A stretch of DNA of 64,000 nt. Source: Psychrobacter immobilis (GTDB lineage: Bacteria > Pseudomonadota > Gammaproteobacteria > Pseudomonadales > Moraxellaceae). Below the pieces are notes generated by a model. It was not told the origin of the DNA. It did not search any database and saw nothing but the letters and a program-made list of their open reading frames with translations. The DNA lies in assembly GCA_904846265.1 (NCBI GenBank), contig CAJHAA010000009.1:1-64000 (forward strand), in the 5' to 3' direction. Positions 1 through 8,923 of this stretch are shown here, piece after piece (position 1 is the first letter of the stretch; the number at the start of each line of letters is the position of its first letter). Made by a program: the position numbers and the translations under genes.

Positions 1-10
1 GCTTGACCAT
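1..10 (+). rRNA. 23S rRNA, extreme 3' end (partial)
   Basis: The first bases (GCTTGACCAT) resemble the last bases of gammaproteobacterial 23S rRNA, which in E. coli end GAGGCTTAACCTT. A 5S gene follows about 190 bases later, as in a 23S-5S rRNA operon. The exact 3' end cannot be fixed from so few bases. The 10-199 stretch is the 23S-5S spacer, with no tRNA seen. Confidence 0.5.
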
Positions 11-199
11 ACAACACCCAAGTGGTTTGTATGAAAGCTCTAATTAATCTATCTTGTATAAGCGAAAGCTTATAGAATAAAAGAAAGAATATTTCGATAT
101 CACCTTTAACCTTGATTCAGTTAGGTTGCAAGTTGATCGACAACAAGCTAACACTTGACGTCAAACAATAAAAATAACAGACTCATATCTAACCCCCTT

Positions 200-315
200 T
201 GCTGACGACAATAGCATGATGGCACCACCTGATCCCTTCCCGAACTCAGAAGTGAAACATCATTGCGCCAATGGTAGTGTGGGTTCGCCCATGTGAGAGT
301 AGGTCATCGTCAGCT
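200..315 (+). rRNA. rrf: 5S ribosomal RNA
   Basis: This is the 5S component of the large ribosomal subunit. The 5' and 3' ends pair (GCTGACGA at 201-208 with TCGTCAGC at 307-314). The interior carries the conserved 5S segment with CCGAACTCAGAAGTGAAAC and the AGAGTAGGTC block near the 3' end. It is about 116 nt long, normal for the family. It is the last gene of an rRNA operon whose 23S gene lies off the left edge. Confidence 0.96.
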
Positions 316-330
316 CTCTATTCTGAAATA

Positions 331-365
331 TCCCCCGACTAGTTATCTAGGCGGGGGATTTTCTT
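331..365 (+). terminator. Intrinsic terminator of the rRNA operon
   Basis: TCCCCC at 331-336 pairs with GGGGGA further on. An inner CTAG/CTAG pair surrounds a short TTAT loop, and a T-rich tract (ATTTTCTTTG) follows. It sits 16 bases after the 5S gene. Confidence 0.9.
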
Positions 366-538
366 TGTGTGCGAGAAAAATGCAGTATAGTATTCTCTCT
401 GATATCGGTTTAAAGTAGATAAGGAAAACAATGTTAGGCTTATGAGCAAGTAACTGAGATTATTAATCTTTTAGCATTTTTAAAGGTTAGTTAATTTTTA
501 ATAAAATTAAGCTAGAAAGTAAATTAGGACATAAACCG

Positions 539-892
539 ATGTTAATTATTAAACTGACTGATAGAAGAGAAACCTTAGATGATATTGAGAAAATATGTCT
601 ATATTTAACAACGCACAAAGAGTTGTTGCCTTTGATAACCAAAGAAGAAGTTAAAGATATTTCTTATATTTTAAAGCCAACATTTAAAGCTGATCATAAC
701 GAAGCTGAAAAGAAAGCGCACTGGGAAAAAGTGTTTAATGAATTTACGTTAACTGACAACAAGGGCGATGAACTTCGTTTTCATAGAGAGAAGCAAACAG
801 ACGCTCTATACTTTGGTACTAAGAAAGGATTTGAGACACTAACAAGTATCAATAATGATGAACCTGCTATTAAAAGTATATTTAATAGCTAA
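539..892 (+). CDS. Orphan hypothetical protein, 117 aa
   Basis: I do not recognise this protein. It is soluble, lysine- and glutamate-rich, with no signal peptide, membrane segment or obvious catalytic motif. The ATG is preceded by AGGA (526-529) at normal spacing, which supports a real start. It is the first gene after the rRNA operon and shares the AT-rich composition of the next four genes, so it may be part of an accessory insertion beside the rRNA locus. No operon partner is evident: the next gene starts 106 bases downstream. Confidence 0.6.
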   Translation: MLIIKLTDRRETLDDIEKICLYLTTHKELLPLITKEEVKDISYILKPTFKADHNEAEKKAHWEKVFNEFTLTDNKGDELRFHREKQTDALYFGTKKGFETLTSINNDEPAIKSIFNS

Positions 893-998
893 AGCGATTA
901 GTGATTTTCTACTAATTGATTGAGCTTTGATTTAAGATATATTTTGGTCGGATATTAAATTACTATCAATCTCTGTCAACTTTAGAACGGAGTCTGTT

Positions 999-1640
999 TT
1001 GTTTAAACTTTACTATTATCCAAATAATGCCAGTTTAGCACCACATTTTTTACTTCATCATGTGAAAGCGGATTATGAGTTAGTATTGGTTGAAAGAGAG
1101 AGTAACCGTCACAAATCAGCTGACTATCTGAAGCTAAATCCGGCTGGACGTATTCCAACGCTGGTTGATGACGAGCAGCCAATCTTTGAAAGCCCTGCCA
1201 TTTGTATTCATATTTGTGAATCATATCCAGAGTATGAGTTAATACCAGCAATTGGTGACCGTAAACGACCACTGTTTTTTCAGTGGCTTGCATTTTTAAA
1301 CAACACACTGCAAGCGGAACTGATGGTTCGTTATTATCCACATCGCCATACTAACGATGAGAGCAATATACCCAATATTATATCTGCTCAAGATGATCGT
1401 ATTGGAGAGGCATTGTCGATAATAGACAATCAGCTTGATTCTAAGGAGTTCTTGCTTGGTGAAAAACTATCAGCATGTGATTATTTCTTATTTATGTTGG
1501 CGGAGTGGTCATTGATATTAGAAAAACCGCCTATGATGTATAAAAATTTGTCAGTGTATCTAAGTCGATTAAGTGAAAACCCTAGTCTAAAAGCAGTATG
1601 TAAGTTTGAAGAGATAGATCTGACTCCATTCAAAATATAA
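999..1640 (+). CDS. Glutathione S-transferase family protein
   Basis: The 213-aa length is typical of a two-domain cytosolic GST. The N-terminal thioredoxin-like domain (about residues 1-80) starts KLYYYPNNAS and carries the cis-proline segment GRIPTLVDD followed by FESPAIC, where the E-S pair normally binds the glutathione gamma-glutamyl group. The all-helical C-terminal domain (about 85-205) includes LLGEKLSACDYFLFM, matching the GST motif with a conserved aspartate. The start is TTG with CGGAG (988-992) six bases upstream; no in-frame ATG fits as well. Expected role: conjugation of glutathione to electrophiles or stress detoxification. The substrate is unknown. Confidence 0.85.
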   Translation: MFKLYYYPNNASLAPHFLLHHVKADYELVLVERESNRHKSADYLKLNPAGRIPTLVDDEQPIFESPAICIHICESYPEYELIPAIGDRKRPLFFQWLAFLNNTLQAELMVRYYPHRHTNDESNIPNIISAQDDRIGEALSIIDNQLDSKEFLLGEKLSACDYFLFMLAEWSLILEKPPMMYKNLSVYLSRLSENPSLKAVCKFEEIDLTPFKI

Positions 1641-1708
1641 TAATACTCAGTTATTAAAGCTATAATCCAGAACTTCTAAGAAATCGTTAATCCACTAAAG
1701 GATAACTC

Positions 1709-2011
1709 ATGTCGATTTGGTCACTGGTTCTAATATCATTTTTACATATTACGATTGGTGGGGCTTTTTCACTTGGTTTTCTCTTTTACATTTGTGCAGA
1801 AAATAGTCTTGTGTTATCCAAATTTGAAAATAAAGCTCTGTTTACTTTACTCATCGTATATACAGCCTCTTTGTTAGTGAGTATCGGACTGGCTATTTAC
1901 TTTTATATCGTACTTAATAGTGAGTCATACTATTTGTGCTTTTCATTATCTTGGGGCTTGCTGATACTGCTCTTAGGTTATTGGACATGTATTTCAGTAA
2001 GGTTTAGCTAA
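1709..2011 (+). CDS. Small integral membrane protein, 100 aa
   Basis: I do not recognise the family. Three hydrophobic stretches are visible at about residues 4-28, 43-68 and 76-95, with few charges between them, so a three-helix inner-membrane protein is likely. The ATG has AAAGGAT nearby as ribosome site. It stands alone between the GST gene and the HEPN/RES pair, with 68-base gaps on each side. Function is unknown; a membrane component of the neighbouring accessory module is possible but unsupported. Confidence 0.6.
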   Translation: MSIWSLVLISFLHITIGGAFSLGFLFYICAENSLVLSKFENKALFTLLIVYTASLLVSIGLAIYFYIVLNSESYYLCFSLSWGLLILLLGYWTCISVRFS

Positions 2012-2078
2012 TAGTTCGTTTAAGATAATTTGGCTATGAAGGATGTTTCTACTATAGATTAGGTTGAGGTAAAGGGAA

Positions 2079-2912
2079 TTGATTAAAGCTAAATTTGCAG
2101 GTATTCAGTATTTAGGCGAAAGTGGGATTACGCAAACATGTAAAAATGCGGTCATACAGCTCATAAATGCTGATGAAAAAATACAAGACGTAAAAATACT
2201 TACCTTTGAAGAAACCCATTCAAAAGTCCATGCATTGTTGTTAACCATTGAATATAATATTCAAATAATAATTAAGAGTGGCTTTGCTTCTGGTTACAAT
2301 GGAGAAGCACCAAAAGGATATGCATATGTCTTAAATTTGTTGAAGCAATATACAGATAATATAAACGAATATATCATTCCTAAATCAATTTTTGAACGTA
2401 TATCTAGCTCAAGTCTAACAATGAAAGATTTAGAATATATCAATAATATTGATCAAGTTCGTCCTGCTAGGTGGTATGATTCTGCTTACCTTGATAAGGA
2501 ACGTGAACACAATGTTTTTAGTGAGTTTCCTCTTACTATTCCTATGGTTTTACTAGACACACGCCTTATTGAGTTGGCGTCAGATTTCAATGAAAATCCA
2601 GACAATGCAATTATGGGTGCATACCGAAAGCTTGAATCTATTGTCAGAGACCGTACAGGCTTACATAATGAAAGTAGTGTCAAGCTATTTGCAAAAGCAT
2701 TCCAAGGCGACTATTCGATTTTGTGTTGGAAAAACTTAGATTCAGGTGAATGTAGAGGTAGAGCATCGCTGTTTTCCAGTGTCTTCATGGCTTATCGTAA
2801 CAATCGGGCACATCAAGAACCTCGTCATAATCTAGGCGATGATATTCGAGAGTTTATGCTAATAAATCAGTTATTCATTTTAGAAAGTGCAGCAGTAATA
2901 AGATACGCGTAA
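2079..2912 (+). CDS. TIGR02391 (Ymh)-like HEPN-motif protein
   Basis: The 277-aa protein has an unassigned N-terminal half and a C-terminal region (about 150-277) resembling TIGR02391/Ymh. The sequence AYRKLESIVRDRTGL is followed by YRNNRAHQ, giving R240-N241-x3-H245. That matches the RNxxxH motif of HEPN-fold RNases and HEPN proteins of toxin-antitoxin and abortive-infection systems. The start is TTG with a purine-rich site (GAGGTAAAGGGA) just before it. The stop lies 18 bases before the RES gene, so the two are probably co-transcribed. Inference: an RNase or regulatory partner of the RES protein. Whether the motif is catalytic is unknown. Confidence 0.72.
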   Translation: MIKAKFAGIQYLGESGITQTCKNAVIQLINADEKIQDVKILTFEETHSKVHALLLTIEYNIQIIIKSGFASGYNGEAPKGYAYVLNLLKQYTDNINEYIIPKSIFERISSSSLTMKDLEYINNIDQVRPARWYDSAYLDKEREHNVFSEFPLTIPMVLLDTRLIELASDFNENPDNAIMGAYRKLESIVRDRTGLHNESSVKLFAKAFQGDYSILCWKNLDSGECRGRASLFSSVFMAYRNNRAHQEPRHNLGDDIREFMLINQLFILESAAVIRYA

Positions 2913-2930
2913 TGGCGAGAGGAGGAAGAT

Positions 2931-4106
2931 TTGGGATATTACTCAGACTTGTCGATTACTATGCATGAGTCGCCTCAGCTTAGTGGGCTTAATAAATCGA
3001 TATGTGTAGATTGTGTTTTAGACGATGAACTCGTTAGTCTAGTTGCTAATAATCTTAGTTCAAATTCATGTTCATATTGTGGAGAAGAAAATGAAGAAGG
3101 TGATTTGATTGCTGCTCCATATAATGTAGTGATGAAACGAGTATATGACTCAATATTTCAGTATTACGAAGATGCGCAAAAGGTAGGTATGCCGTGGGTT
3201 GAGAAAGAATGGTTGATACCAGAAACCAATATATCGGAAATTATTTGGGATTTTGACCCTGGTTGGTGCGGAGAGTTTTGCGAAGATTTGATAAGAAGCG
3301 CTGATTCAAGTCTGTATTTAGTAGAGCATGTCAAAAATGACTGGTCTATTGAAAGTTCGTCTTCAGCATTATCATATGGTTGGTCATCTTTTAAAAATCA
3401 AGTTCTATACAAAACGCGCTATTTATTTTTGTCTGAACCCGAAGATGAATACTCCTCTGGTAGACCTGATTATATTTCTATTTCAAGTATGCTCAATGCT
3501 CTTGAAAAACTTTGTAATGAAGAAAAACTTGTTACTACTATTCCTGCTGGAACTGAGTTTTATCGGGTCAGAGTCAACCGAGAAAAGGAGGAGTTCACGG
3601 AGTTTTGTGATATCGGCGTACCTCCAGAAGGAAAAGCTAGTGCTGGTCGTATGAATCCAGCTGGTATTTCTTATTTCTATGTGGCTTATGATCAAAGTAC
3701 AGCTGAAAAAGAAGTAATCACAGATGCGACAGAATGGTCAATTGCTAAGTTTAAGCTAATAAAAGATATTCAAGTTATAGATTTCGTTGATATACCAAAA
3801 ATACCAAGTATTTTCGAGCCTGAAAAGTATGATGCTAGGCAAAATATGTCGTTTCTTCATTCGTTTGTAAATGAGTTGACTTTACCTGTTACAAAGGATG
3901 GTAGAGAGCATGTCGAATATGTACCGACACAAATTGTGTCTGAGTATTTTAGATTTAGATTCCAAACTGAAAATGCGCAGCCTATTTTAGGATTGCGTTA
4001 TAGCAGTGTGAAGAATGCTAATGGTATCAATATTGCGGTATTTGATTCAGAGAATGAGTCACTAGAAAAGAGTTTTGAGTTAGTATCTATCAAAAAGAAT
4101 TGCTAA
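2931..4106 (+). CDS. HEPN/RES-domain protein, putative NAD-degrading enzyme
   Basis: The 391-aa protein appears to have three parts. A small Cys4 cluster (C25, C28, C47, C50) looks like a zinc ribbon. A helical middle region (about 55-200) fits the HEPN/RES N-terminal domain. A C-terminal RES domain (about 205-375) has YRVR (211-214), GRMNP (239-243), a YFYVAYDQSTAEKE segment with E259/E261, a YVPTQIVSEYF segment and GLRYSS (354-359). RES toxins, such as those of RES-Xre pairs, break down NAD+ by phosphorolysis or hydrolysis. The start is TTG with GGAGGA at 2921-2926. No Xre-like antitoxin lies beside it; the 5' partner is the HEPN gene, so the system differs from classical RES-Xre. Confidence 0.78.
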   Translation: MGYYSDLSITMHESPQLSGLNKSICVDCVLDDELVSLVANNLSSNSCSYCGEENEEGDLIAAPYNVVMKRVYDSIFQYYEDAQKVGMPWVEKEWLIPETNISEIIWDFDPGWCGEFCEDLIRSADSSLYLVEHVKNDWSIESSSSALSYGWSSFKNQVLYKTRYLFLSEPEDEYSSGRPDYISISSMLNALEKLCNEEKLVTTIPAGTEFYRVRVNREKEEFTEFCDIGVPPEGKASAGRMNPAGISYFYVAYDQSTAEKEVITDATEWSIAKFKLIKDIQVIDFVDIPKIPSIFEPEKYDARQNMSFLHSFVNELTLPVTKDGREHVEYVPTQIVSEYFRFRFQTENAQPILGLRYSSVKNANGINIAVFDSENESLEKSFELVSIKKNC

Positions 4107-4266
4107 CAAACTACTTATGAATGCTTTGCAATTCATGGCATTGCACTTGAGTATAAGAGCGGTGATATCACACAATCTATGATAAGAGTTGTGTACAACG
4201 ATACTATTGATATTTTCTCCATGCTTACTATATTTTAATAGTTAACTCCATTTACCAGAGAAACCT

Positions 4267-4677
4267 ATGACCACATCAAAAGTAACCTACCAAGGCGACC
4301 TACGTACTAGTGCCATTCACTTACAGTCTAATAATGAAATTATCACTGATGCGCCAATTGACAATCAGGGCAAGGGCGAGGCATTTTCACCGACTGATTT
4401 ATTGGCGACGAGCTTAGCCAGTTGTATGTTAACGATTATCGGTATCAAAGCGCGTGATATGGAGATTGATATCGTAGGTACTACGAGCGAGGTGACCAAA
4501 ATAATGGCTGCTGATCCAAGACGTGTTAGTGAAGTGCATATTGCCATTACTTTTAATCAAGCGTTAGATGACAAGACGCAAAAAATATTCTATAACACCG
4601 CGCTGACTTGTCCGGTTTCGAAAAGTATTCATCCTGATATCATTCAAAAAGTGACTATTCATTCTAAGAGCTATTAA
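4267..4677 (+). CDS. OsmC family protein
   Basis: The 136-aa length fits the OsmC/Ohr superfamily. The two redox cysteines expected of the family are present: C53 in LASCMLT and C115 in ALTCPVSKS. The early FSPTDLLATSLASC stretch is the classic signature. OsmC and Ohr proteins reduce organic peroxides as dimers in the cytoplasm. This copy lacks the longer Ohr features, so OsmC/YhfA-like is the safer call. It stands alone with its own 160-base upstream gap. A short duplication of its last codons follows the stop. Confidence 0.88.
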   Translation: MTTSKVTYQGDLRTSAIHLQSNNEIITDAPIDNQGKGEAFSPTDLLATSLASCMLTIIGIKARDMEIDIVGTTSEVTKIMAADPRRVSEVHIAITFNQALDDKTQKIFYNTALTCPVSKSIHPDIIQKVTIHSKSY

Positions 4678-4694
4678 CTCTAAGAGTTATTGAT
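4663..4694 (+). repeat. Tandem duplication of the OsmC gene's stop region (2 x 16 bp)
   Basis: TCTAAGAGCTATTAAC (4663-4678) is followed at once by TCTAAGAGTTATTGAT (4679-4694), with 13 of 16 bases identical. The first copy encodes the last four residues (SKSY) and the stop. The second copy reads SKSY and a TGA stop in the same pattern. Confidence 0.8.
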
Positions 4695-4745
4695 TACAAG
4701 AACTGCTAATTCCAAAAACTAGTAACCTCTATAAGGGTGATTAAT

Positions 4746-5210
4746 ATGGCTACCAAAACCTTACTTATTGTTGCGCATGCGCCATCATCTAATACCAAAA
4801 AATTGGCACAAGCTGCTTACAACGGTGCCAATCACCCTGATATAGATATCAAAGTCGTACTTAAATCTCCTCAAGATACGCAACCTGAAGATGTGCTAGC
4901 TGCTGATGCGTTATTGTTAGGCACGACTGAGAATTTGGCGTATATGGCAGGGCTGACCAAGGATTTCTTTGATCGTTGTTATTATCCTGTGTTAGAGAAG
5001 AAGCAAGGCATGCCTTTTGCGGTATATATTCGAGCTGGGCATGATGGGACAGGTACTAAGCTTGCGCTCAAAATCATTACCACAGGACTGCGCTGGTCAT
5101 GGGTGCAAGAGGCGCTGATTTTACAAGGTGATTGGCAAGAAATCTTTACTGATCAAGTCGAAGAGCTAGCGATGACACTGGCAGCTGGGGTAGAAGCGGG
5201 TATTTATTAG
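4746..5210 (+). CDS. Flavodoxin-fold NADPH-dependent FMN reductase-like protein
   Basis: The protein starts MATKTLLIVAHAPSSNTKKLAQA, a flavodoxin-like phosphate-binding loop (HAPSSNT) after the first beta strand. A later LLLGTTENLAYMAGLTKDFFDR segment matches the second flavin loop of flavodoxin/WrbA-type proteins. Length is about 154 aa, close to a single flavodoxin domain. An upstream GTG at 4737 is possible, but AAGGG (4733-4737) is correctly spaced for the ATG at 4746. Expected to bind FMN and act as a small redox protein in the cytoplasm. Partners are unknown. Confidence 0.78.
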   Translation: MATKTLLIVAHAPSSNTKKLAQAAYNGANHPDIDIKVVLKSPQDTQPEDVLAADALLLGTTENLAYMAGLTKDFFDRCYYPVLEKKQGMPFAVYIRAGHDGTGTKLALKIITTGLRWSWVQEALILQGDWQEIFTDQVEELAMTLAAGVEAGIY

Positions 5211-5284
5211 TTTTTTCGACGCTTTGCTTGTCGCCATTATTAATATCAAAGCTACAGTAATGAAGATATATAAGGATATTAGCA

Positions 5285-5938
5285 GTGTTGAATGATGATT
5301 TAGATAATAGCCAATCGATTGCTCCTGCTGGAATAGCATTTTCTCAAGCGTGTGAAAATAATAAACAGCCGATTCTGACAGTTCTACAAGAAGAGCTAAG
5401 AGACTTTAAGCACGTGTTAGAGGTTGGGTCGGGTACGGGTCAGCATAGTGTGTATTTCGCACCGAGATTGAAGCATGTAAACTGGCAGACCAGTGATGTG
5501 TTGGCTCATCATGCCACCATCAATGCTTGGCATACTGCTTATCCTGCGCACAATCTATATGCGCCGCTTATTTTTGATGTGTCGCGTGATTCAGTACCAA
5601 TAAACAAAGCTGTTGATGCCCCTTATGATGTAGTATTTACCGCCAATACTTTGCATATTATGTCTTGGTCTTTAGTTAGTAAGTTATTTGAATTGGTCGG
5701 CGATATGCTACCTATCAATGGTAAGTTCATCGTTTATGGACCCTTTAACGAAAAGGGCAGTTATAGCAGTGAAAGCAATCGTCAGTTTGACCATAGCTTA
5801 CGGCAGCGCGATGCTAATAGTGGTATCCGTCATTTAGAAGACGTTATAGATTTAGCAAATACATATCATTTAACGTTAAGTAGGCGTTATGAGATGCCAT
5901 CTAACAATCAAATATTAGTATTTGAAAAACTTTATTAA
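5285..5938 (+). CDS. DUF938 SAM-dependent methyltransferase-like protein
   Basis: The 217-aa length matches DUF938 (UPF0585). Family hallmarks seen are CENNKQPILTVLQ near the N-terminus, the SAM-binding motif I HVLEVGSGTGQHS (about 43-55), WQTSD after strand 2, FTANTLHIMSW (motif IV region) and IVYGPFNEKGSYSSESN. The start is GTG with AAGGA (5272-5276) eight bases upstream. The methyl acceptor of this family is not established. It ends convergent with ppc and the gap holds a hairpin terminator. Confidence 0.85.
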   Translation: MLNDDLDNSQSIAPAGIAFSQACENNKQPILTVLQEELRDFKHVLEVGSGTGQHSVYFAPRLKHVNWQTSDVLAHHATINAWHTAYPAHNLYAPLIFDVSRDSVPINKAVDAPYDVVFTANTLHIMSWSLVSKLFELVGDMLPINGKFIVYGPFNEKGSYSSESNRQFDHSLRQRDANSGIRHLEDVIDLANTYHLTLSRRYEMPSNNQILVFEKLY

Positions 5939-5941
5939 CGT

Positions 5942-5988
5942 AAAAAGCTGAATTGATTCACTGTGATAACACTATGAATCAACTCAGC
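5942..5988 (-). terminator. Intrinsic terminator downstream of ppc
   Basis: GCTGAATTGATTCA (5947-5960) pairs with TGAATCAACTCAGC (5975-5988) with one mismatch. On the minus strand the stem is followed by TTTTT, so it ends ppc transcription. On the plus strand no good T-run follows. Confidence 0.75.
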
Positions 5989-6039
5989 GTTGGTACGATT
6001 TTGATTGAGTAAATATCTACCTTCCTGTATGTATCAATA

Positions 6040-8829
6040 CTAACCCGTATTGCGTAGCCCTGCTGCCAAAGCATTGATACTACGAATTAACGCATCTTCG
6101 ACAGCCAGTCTCTCATTATTTTCCAATTTATCATCACTAGCGCTATCAGGCTGGCGCATACGTTTGAGTAGCTCAATCTGAATATAGTTAATAGGATCTA
6201 AATAGGCGTTACGCCATTCCAATGAATGAGCCAATTCTTGTTGGTTTGAGAGTAAAGACGCCTGCTCTAGCAAGGAGTTGAGACCTGCGTGCGTCAGTTC
6301 ATGCTCATCAATCACTGCCTGCATCACCTGCTCACGTAAGCTTTCATCTGCACATAGTTGACTGTATGCGCGGGCGATATTCATCTCGGATTTGGTAAAA
6401 GCCATTTCAATATTACTGATAAAGACATTGAAAAATGGCCAGTTTTTATTCATCTCTTTCATTAAATCTTCGTCTTTTTTGACGCTATCTAAAGCGCTGC
6501 CCACGCCATACCAAGCGGGAAGGGTAAAGCGCGCCAATGACCAGCCAAATACCCACGGTATCGCTCGAATCGTCGATTTGCTCGGTAGTCCTTTTTTACG
6601 GTGAGCAGGACGCGAGCCAATATTGAGCAATGAAATCTCTTGTACTGGTGTGGCCTCAGAATAAAACTGATAGAAGCCCTCTGTATTATCCGTCAGCTCT
6701 CGATATTGCTGTTCGCCTGCATCTGCCAAATCAGCAAACAACGCTTCATAGCTATCTAGCTGTTTGGGTTGTTCGACAAATCGTGACGAGCTGGCTTTTA
6801 GCGCCCCCGTGATTCCCATGGTTAATTCAAACACGGCGGTATCTGGATTGGCATACTTGGCGTAAAGTACTTCGCCTTGTTCAGTGAACTTGATCTGTCC
6901 ATGTAAAGTGCCAGCAGGCTGCGCGGCAATGGCTTGATGGGTTGAGCCACCACCACGACTGACGGAACCACCACGACCATGGAACAGGCGGGTGGTGATA
7001 CCATATTGATTGGCGATATCGGTGATGGTTTGCTGGGCACTATATAACTGCCAAGCGGAGGTAATAATGCCGCCATCTTTAGAAGAGTCTGAGTAGCCAA
7101 GCATAATCTCTTGAATGTTTCCTGAGTGCTCAAGTAACTCCCGATATAGCGGATTGTCCAACACCATTGGCATAATCTTATCGATATTTTTTAAATCTTC
7201 GATAGTTTCAAACAGCGGCGCAACTGGTAGGGCAGAAAATAAATGCCCGTTCTTATCAATACCCGATAAGCCTGCAAAACGCATCAGAAGCAGCACTTCT
7301 AACAGCTGACTGGCATTATTGGTCATCGAAATTACATAGCTACCAAAAGTATCGTCGCCGACCAGTTTACGCAGTTTAGCGACAGAATTCATCAGAGCAA
7401 GCTGTTCGTGTGTTTGTGCGCTTAAGTTGTCGGTATAAATCAGCGGTGCACCTGGCTTTTCTAGCAAGCGAGTTAGCCATTCTTGACGCTCTGTTTCGCT
7501 GAGGGTGCGATAGTCGGGCAGATTCGAGGCGCTAGCAAAAATATCTGCAATAACTTCGCCGTGATATCCTGAATCTTGGCGAATATCTAGCGAGGCTAAA
7601 TGGAATCCACAGGTTTTGACTAGGCGAATAGTATCAAGTAGTAAGCCTTCGCCATGCGCTTTGTCATGAGTATTGACACTTTTGCGAATAAGGCGTAAAT
7701 CATCTAGCAAGGCCGTCGGTGTTGAGTAAGCCTCTTTTGCAGCCTCCTCATCTGTGCCTTGGCTTTGGATATGCTGGTTGGTCGCTTTTATTTTAGCCAG
7801 AATAATGGACAGCAGTCTTCGGTACGGCTCATTATTGTAATCATCAGGATTGTAGCAAAAGACTTTTTGATCGAGTGTGCTGTAGTCTTTGATACGGGTA
7901 TAAATCTCTGGAGCGATATCGACGATAGTATCGCTATGAATCAGCTCACGACGCAATTTTCTGACCAATACTTGGTAATGGCGTAGCACGGTATTAGCAT
8001 GCATCAATACCGCCATTTCAGTGGTTTCATGGGTGACGAATGGATTGCCATCTCTATCGCCGCCAATCCAAGAGCCAAAACTGACAAAGGCGGGTAAAGG
8101 GTAGTCGATTAACTCAGGATAGATATCGACGATAGCGTCTTTTATATTACGATATACTTTGGGAATAGCAGTGAATAAGCTGGCATCAAAATAGTGTAAG
8201 CCGTTGTTTATTTCATCATAAACCAAAGGTTTTCGGCTGCGAACTTCGTCTGATGACCACAGTAAGTCAATGGTTTCTGCTGTCTTTTGCTTAGCTTGCA
8301 TAAAGGCTAGGCTACCTTCGGAATAGTCGCTCATGGCATCGGTATGCTCATAGAGGGTCTGCAAGATATTCATGGTGGTGCGTCTACGGGCTTCGGTAGG
8401 ATGAGCCGTAAAAACAGGAATAAATTTAAGGTGATCAATAAGCTCTTTGATTTGTGCAGGTTCGATTTGCCGCTCACGGCATTCTAACAAGGTGCGGCGA
8501 AAGGATCCTTCCCAGCTTTGATTGGACTGGGCACGCATAGTACGGCGTTGCTCACGCAGATAGTTTTCTTCCGTTAAATTGGCGAGGAAAAAGTAAATAG
8601 AGAATGCGCGAATGACGTTTTTTAAGGTTTGATTGTCTAATGAGGCAATAAGATCGATCAGCTGCTGTTTGTGTGCTGGATTATGCTCACGGCGCTCCTG
8701 AATAAAGCCTTTGCGCAATGTTTCGATAGTACGTAGGGTATCCTCACCAGATTGGCGAGAAATGGCCTCACCTAAAAATGCGCCTAACAATCTAACACGC
8801 GCACGCAATACGTCGTTCTTCAATAACAT
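6040..8829 (-). CDS. ppc: Phosphoenolpyruvate carboxylase
   Basis: The enzyme converts PEP and bicarbonate to oxaloacetate, feeding the TCA cycle. The 929-aa length is close to the bacterial norm of about 880-930. Catalytic signatures are visible: FTAHPTEARRR with H143, the GGDRDGNPFVT segment, and FHGRGGSVSRGGGSTHQAI near residue 630. The C-terminus ends in the usual GLRNTG. The gene follows the dienelactone hydrolase on the same strand with a 94-base gap and has its own terminator. Allosteric control by acetyl-CoA and aspartate is known for the family but not readable here. Confidence 0.97.
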   Translation of the reverse strand: MLLKNDVLRARVRLLGAFLGEAISRQSGEDTLRTIETLRKGFIQERREHNPAHKQQLIDLIASLDNQTLKNVIRAFSIYFFLANLTEENYLREQRRTMRAQSNQSWEGSFRRTLLECRERQIEPAQIKELIDHLKFIPVFTAHPTEARRRTTMNILQTLYEHTDAMSDYSEGSLAFMQAKQKTAETIDLLWSSDEVRSRKPLVYDEINNGLHYFDASLFTAIPKVYRNIKDAIVDIYPELIDYPLPAFVSFGSWIGGDRDGNPFVTHETTEMAVLMHANTVLRHYQVLVRKLRRELIHSDTIVDIAPEIYTRIKDYSTLDQKVFCYNPDDYNNEPYRRLLSIILAKIKATNQHIQSQGTDEEAAKEAYSTPTALLDDLRLIRKSVNTHDKAHGEGLLLDTIRLVKTCGFHLASLDIRQDSGYHGEVIADIFASASNLPDYRTLSETERQEWLTRLLEKPGAPLIYTDNLSAQTHEQLALMNSVAKLRKLVGDDTFGSYVISMTNNASQLLEVLLLMRFAGLSGIDKNGHLFSALPVAPLFETIEDLKNIDKIMPMVLDNPLYRELLEHSGNIQEIMLGYSDSSKDGGIITSAWQLYSAQQTITDIANQYGITTRLFHGRGGSVSRGGGSTHQAIAAQPAGTLHGQIKFTEQGEVLYAKYANPDTAVFELTMGITGALKASSSRFVEQPKQLDSYEALFADLADAGEQQYRELTDNTEGFYQFYSEATPVQEISLLNIGSRPAHRKKGLPSKSTIRAIPWVFGWSLARFTLPAWYGVGSALDSVKKDEDLMKEMNKNWPFFNVFISNIEMAFTKSEMNIARAYSQLCADESLREQVMQAVIDEHELTHAGLNSLLEQASLLSNQQELAHSLEWRNAYLDPINYIQIELLKRMRQPDSASDDKLENNERLAVEDALIRSINALAAGLRNTG

Positions 8830-8923
8830 AATTGGCTTCCTTGGCTTTTAATCGACTCATTTATCAATGAGATAGGCTGGTTAATAATTAAGGGTCGCTG
8901 TTCTTATAGGATATAAATTAAAG

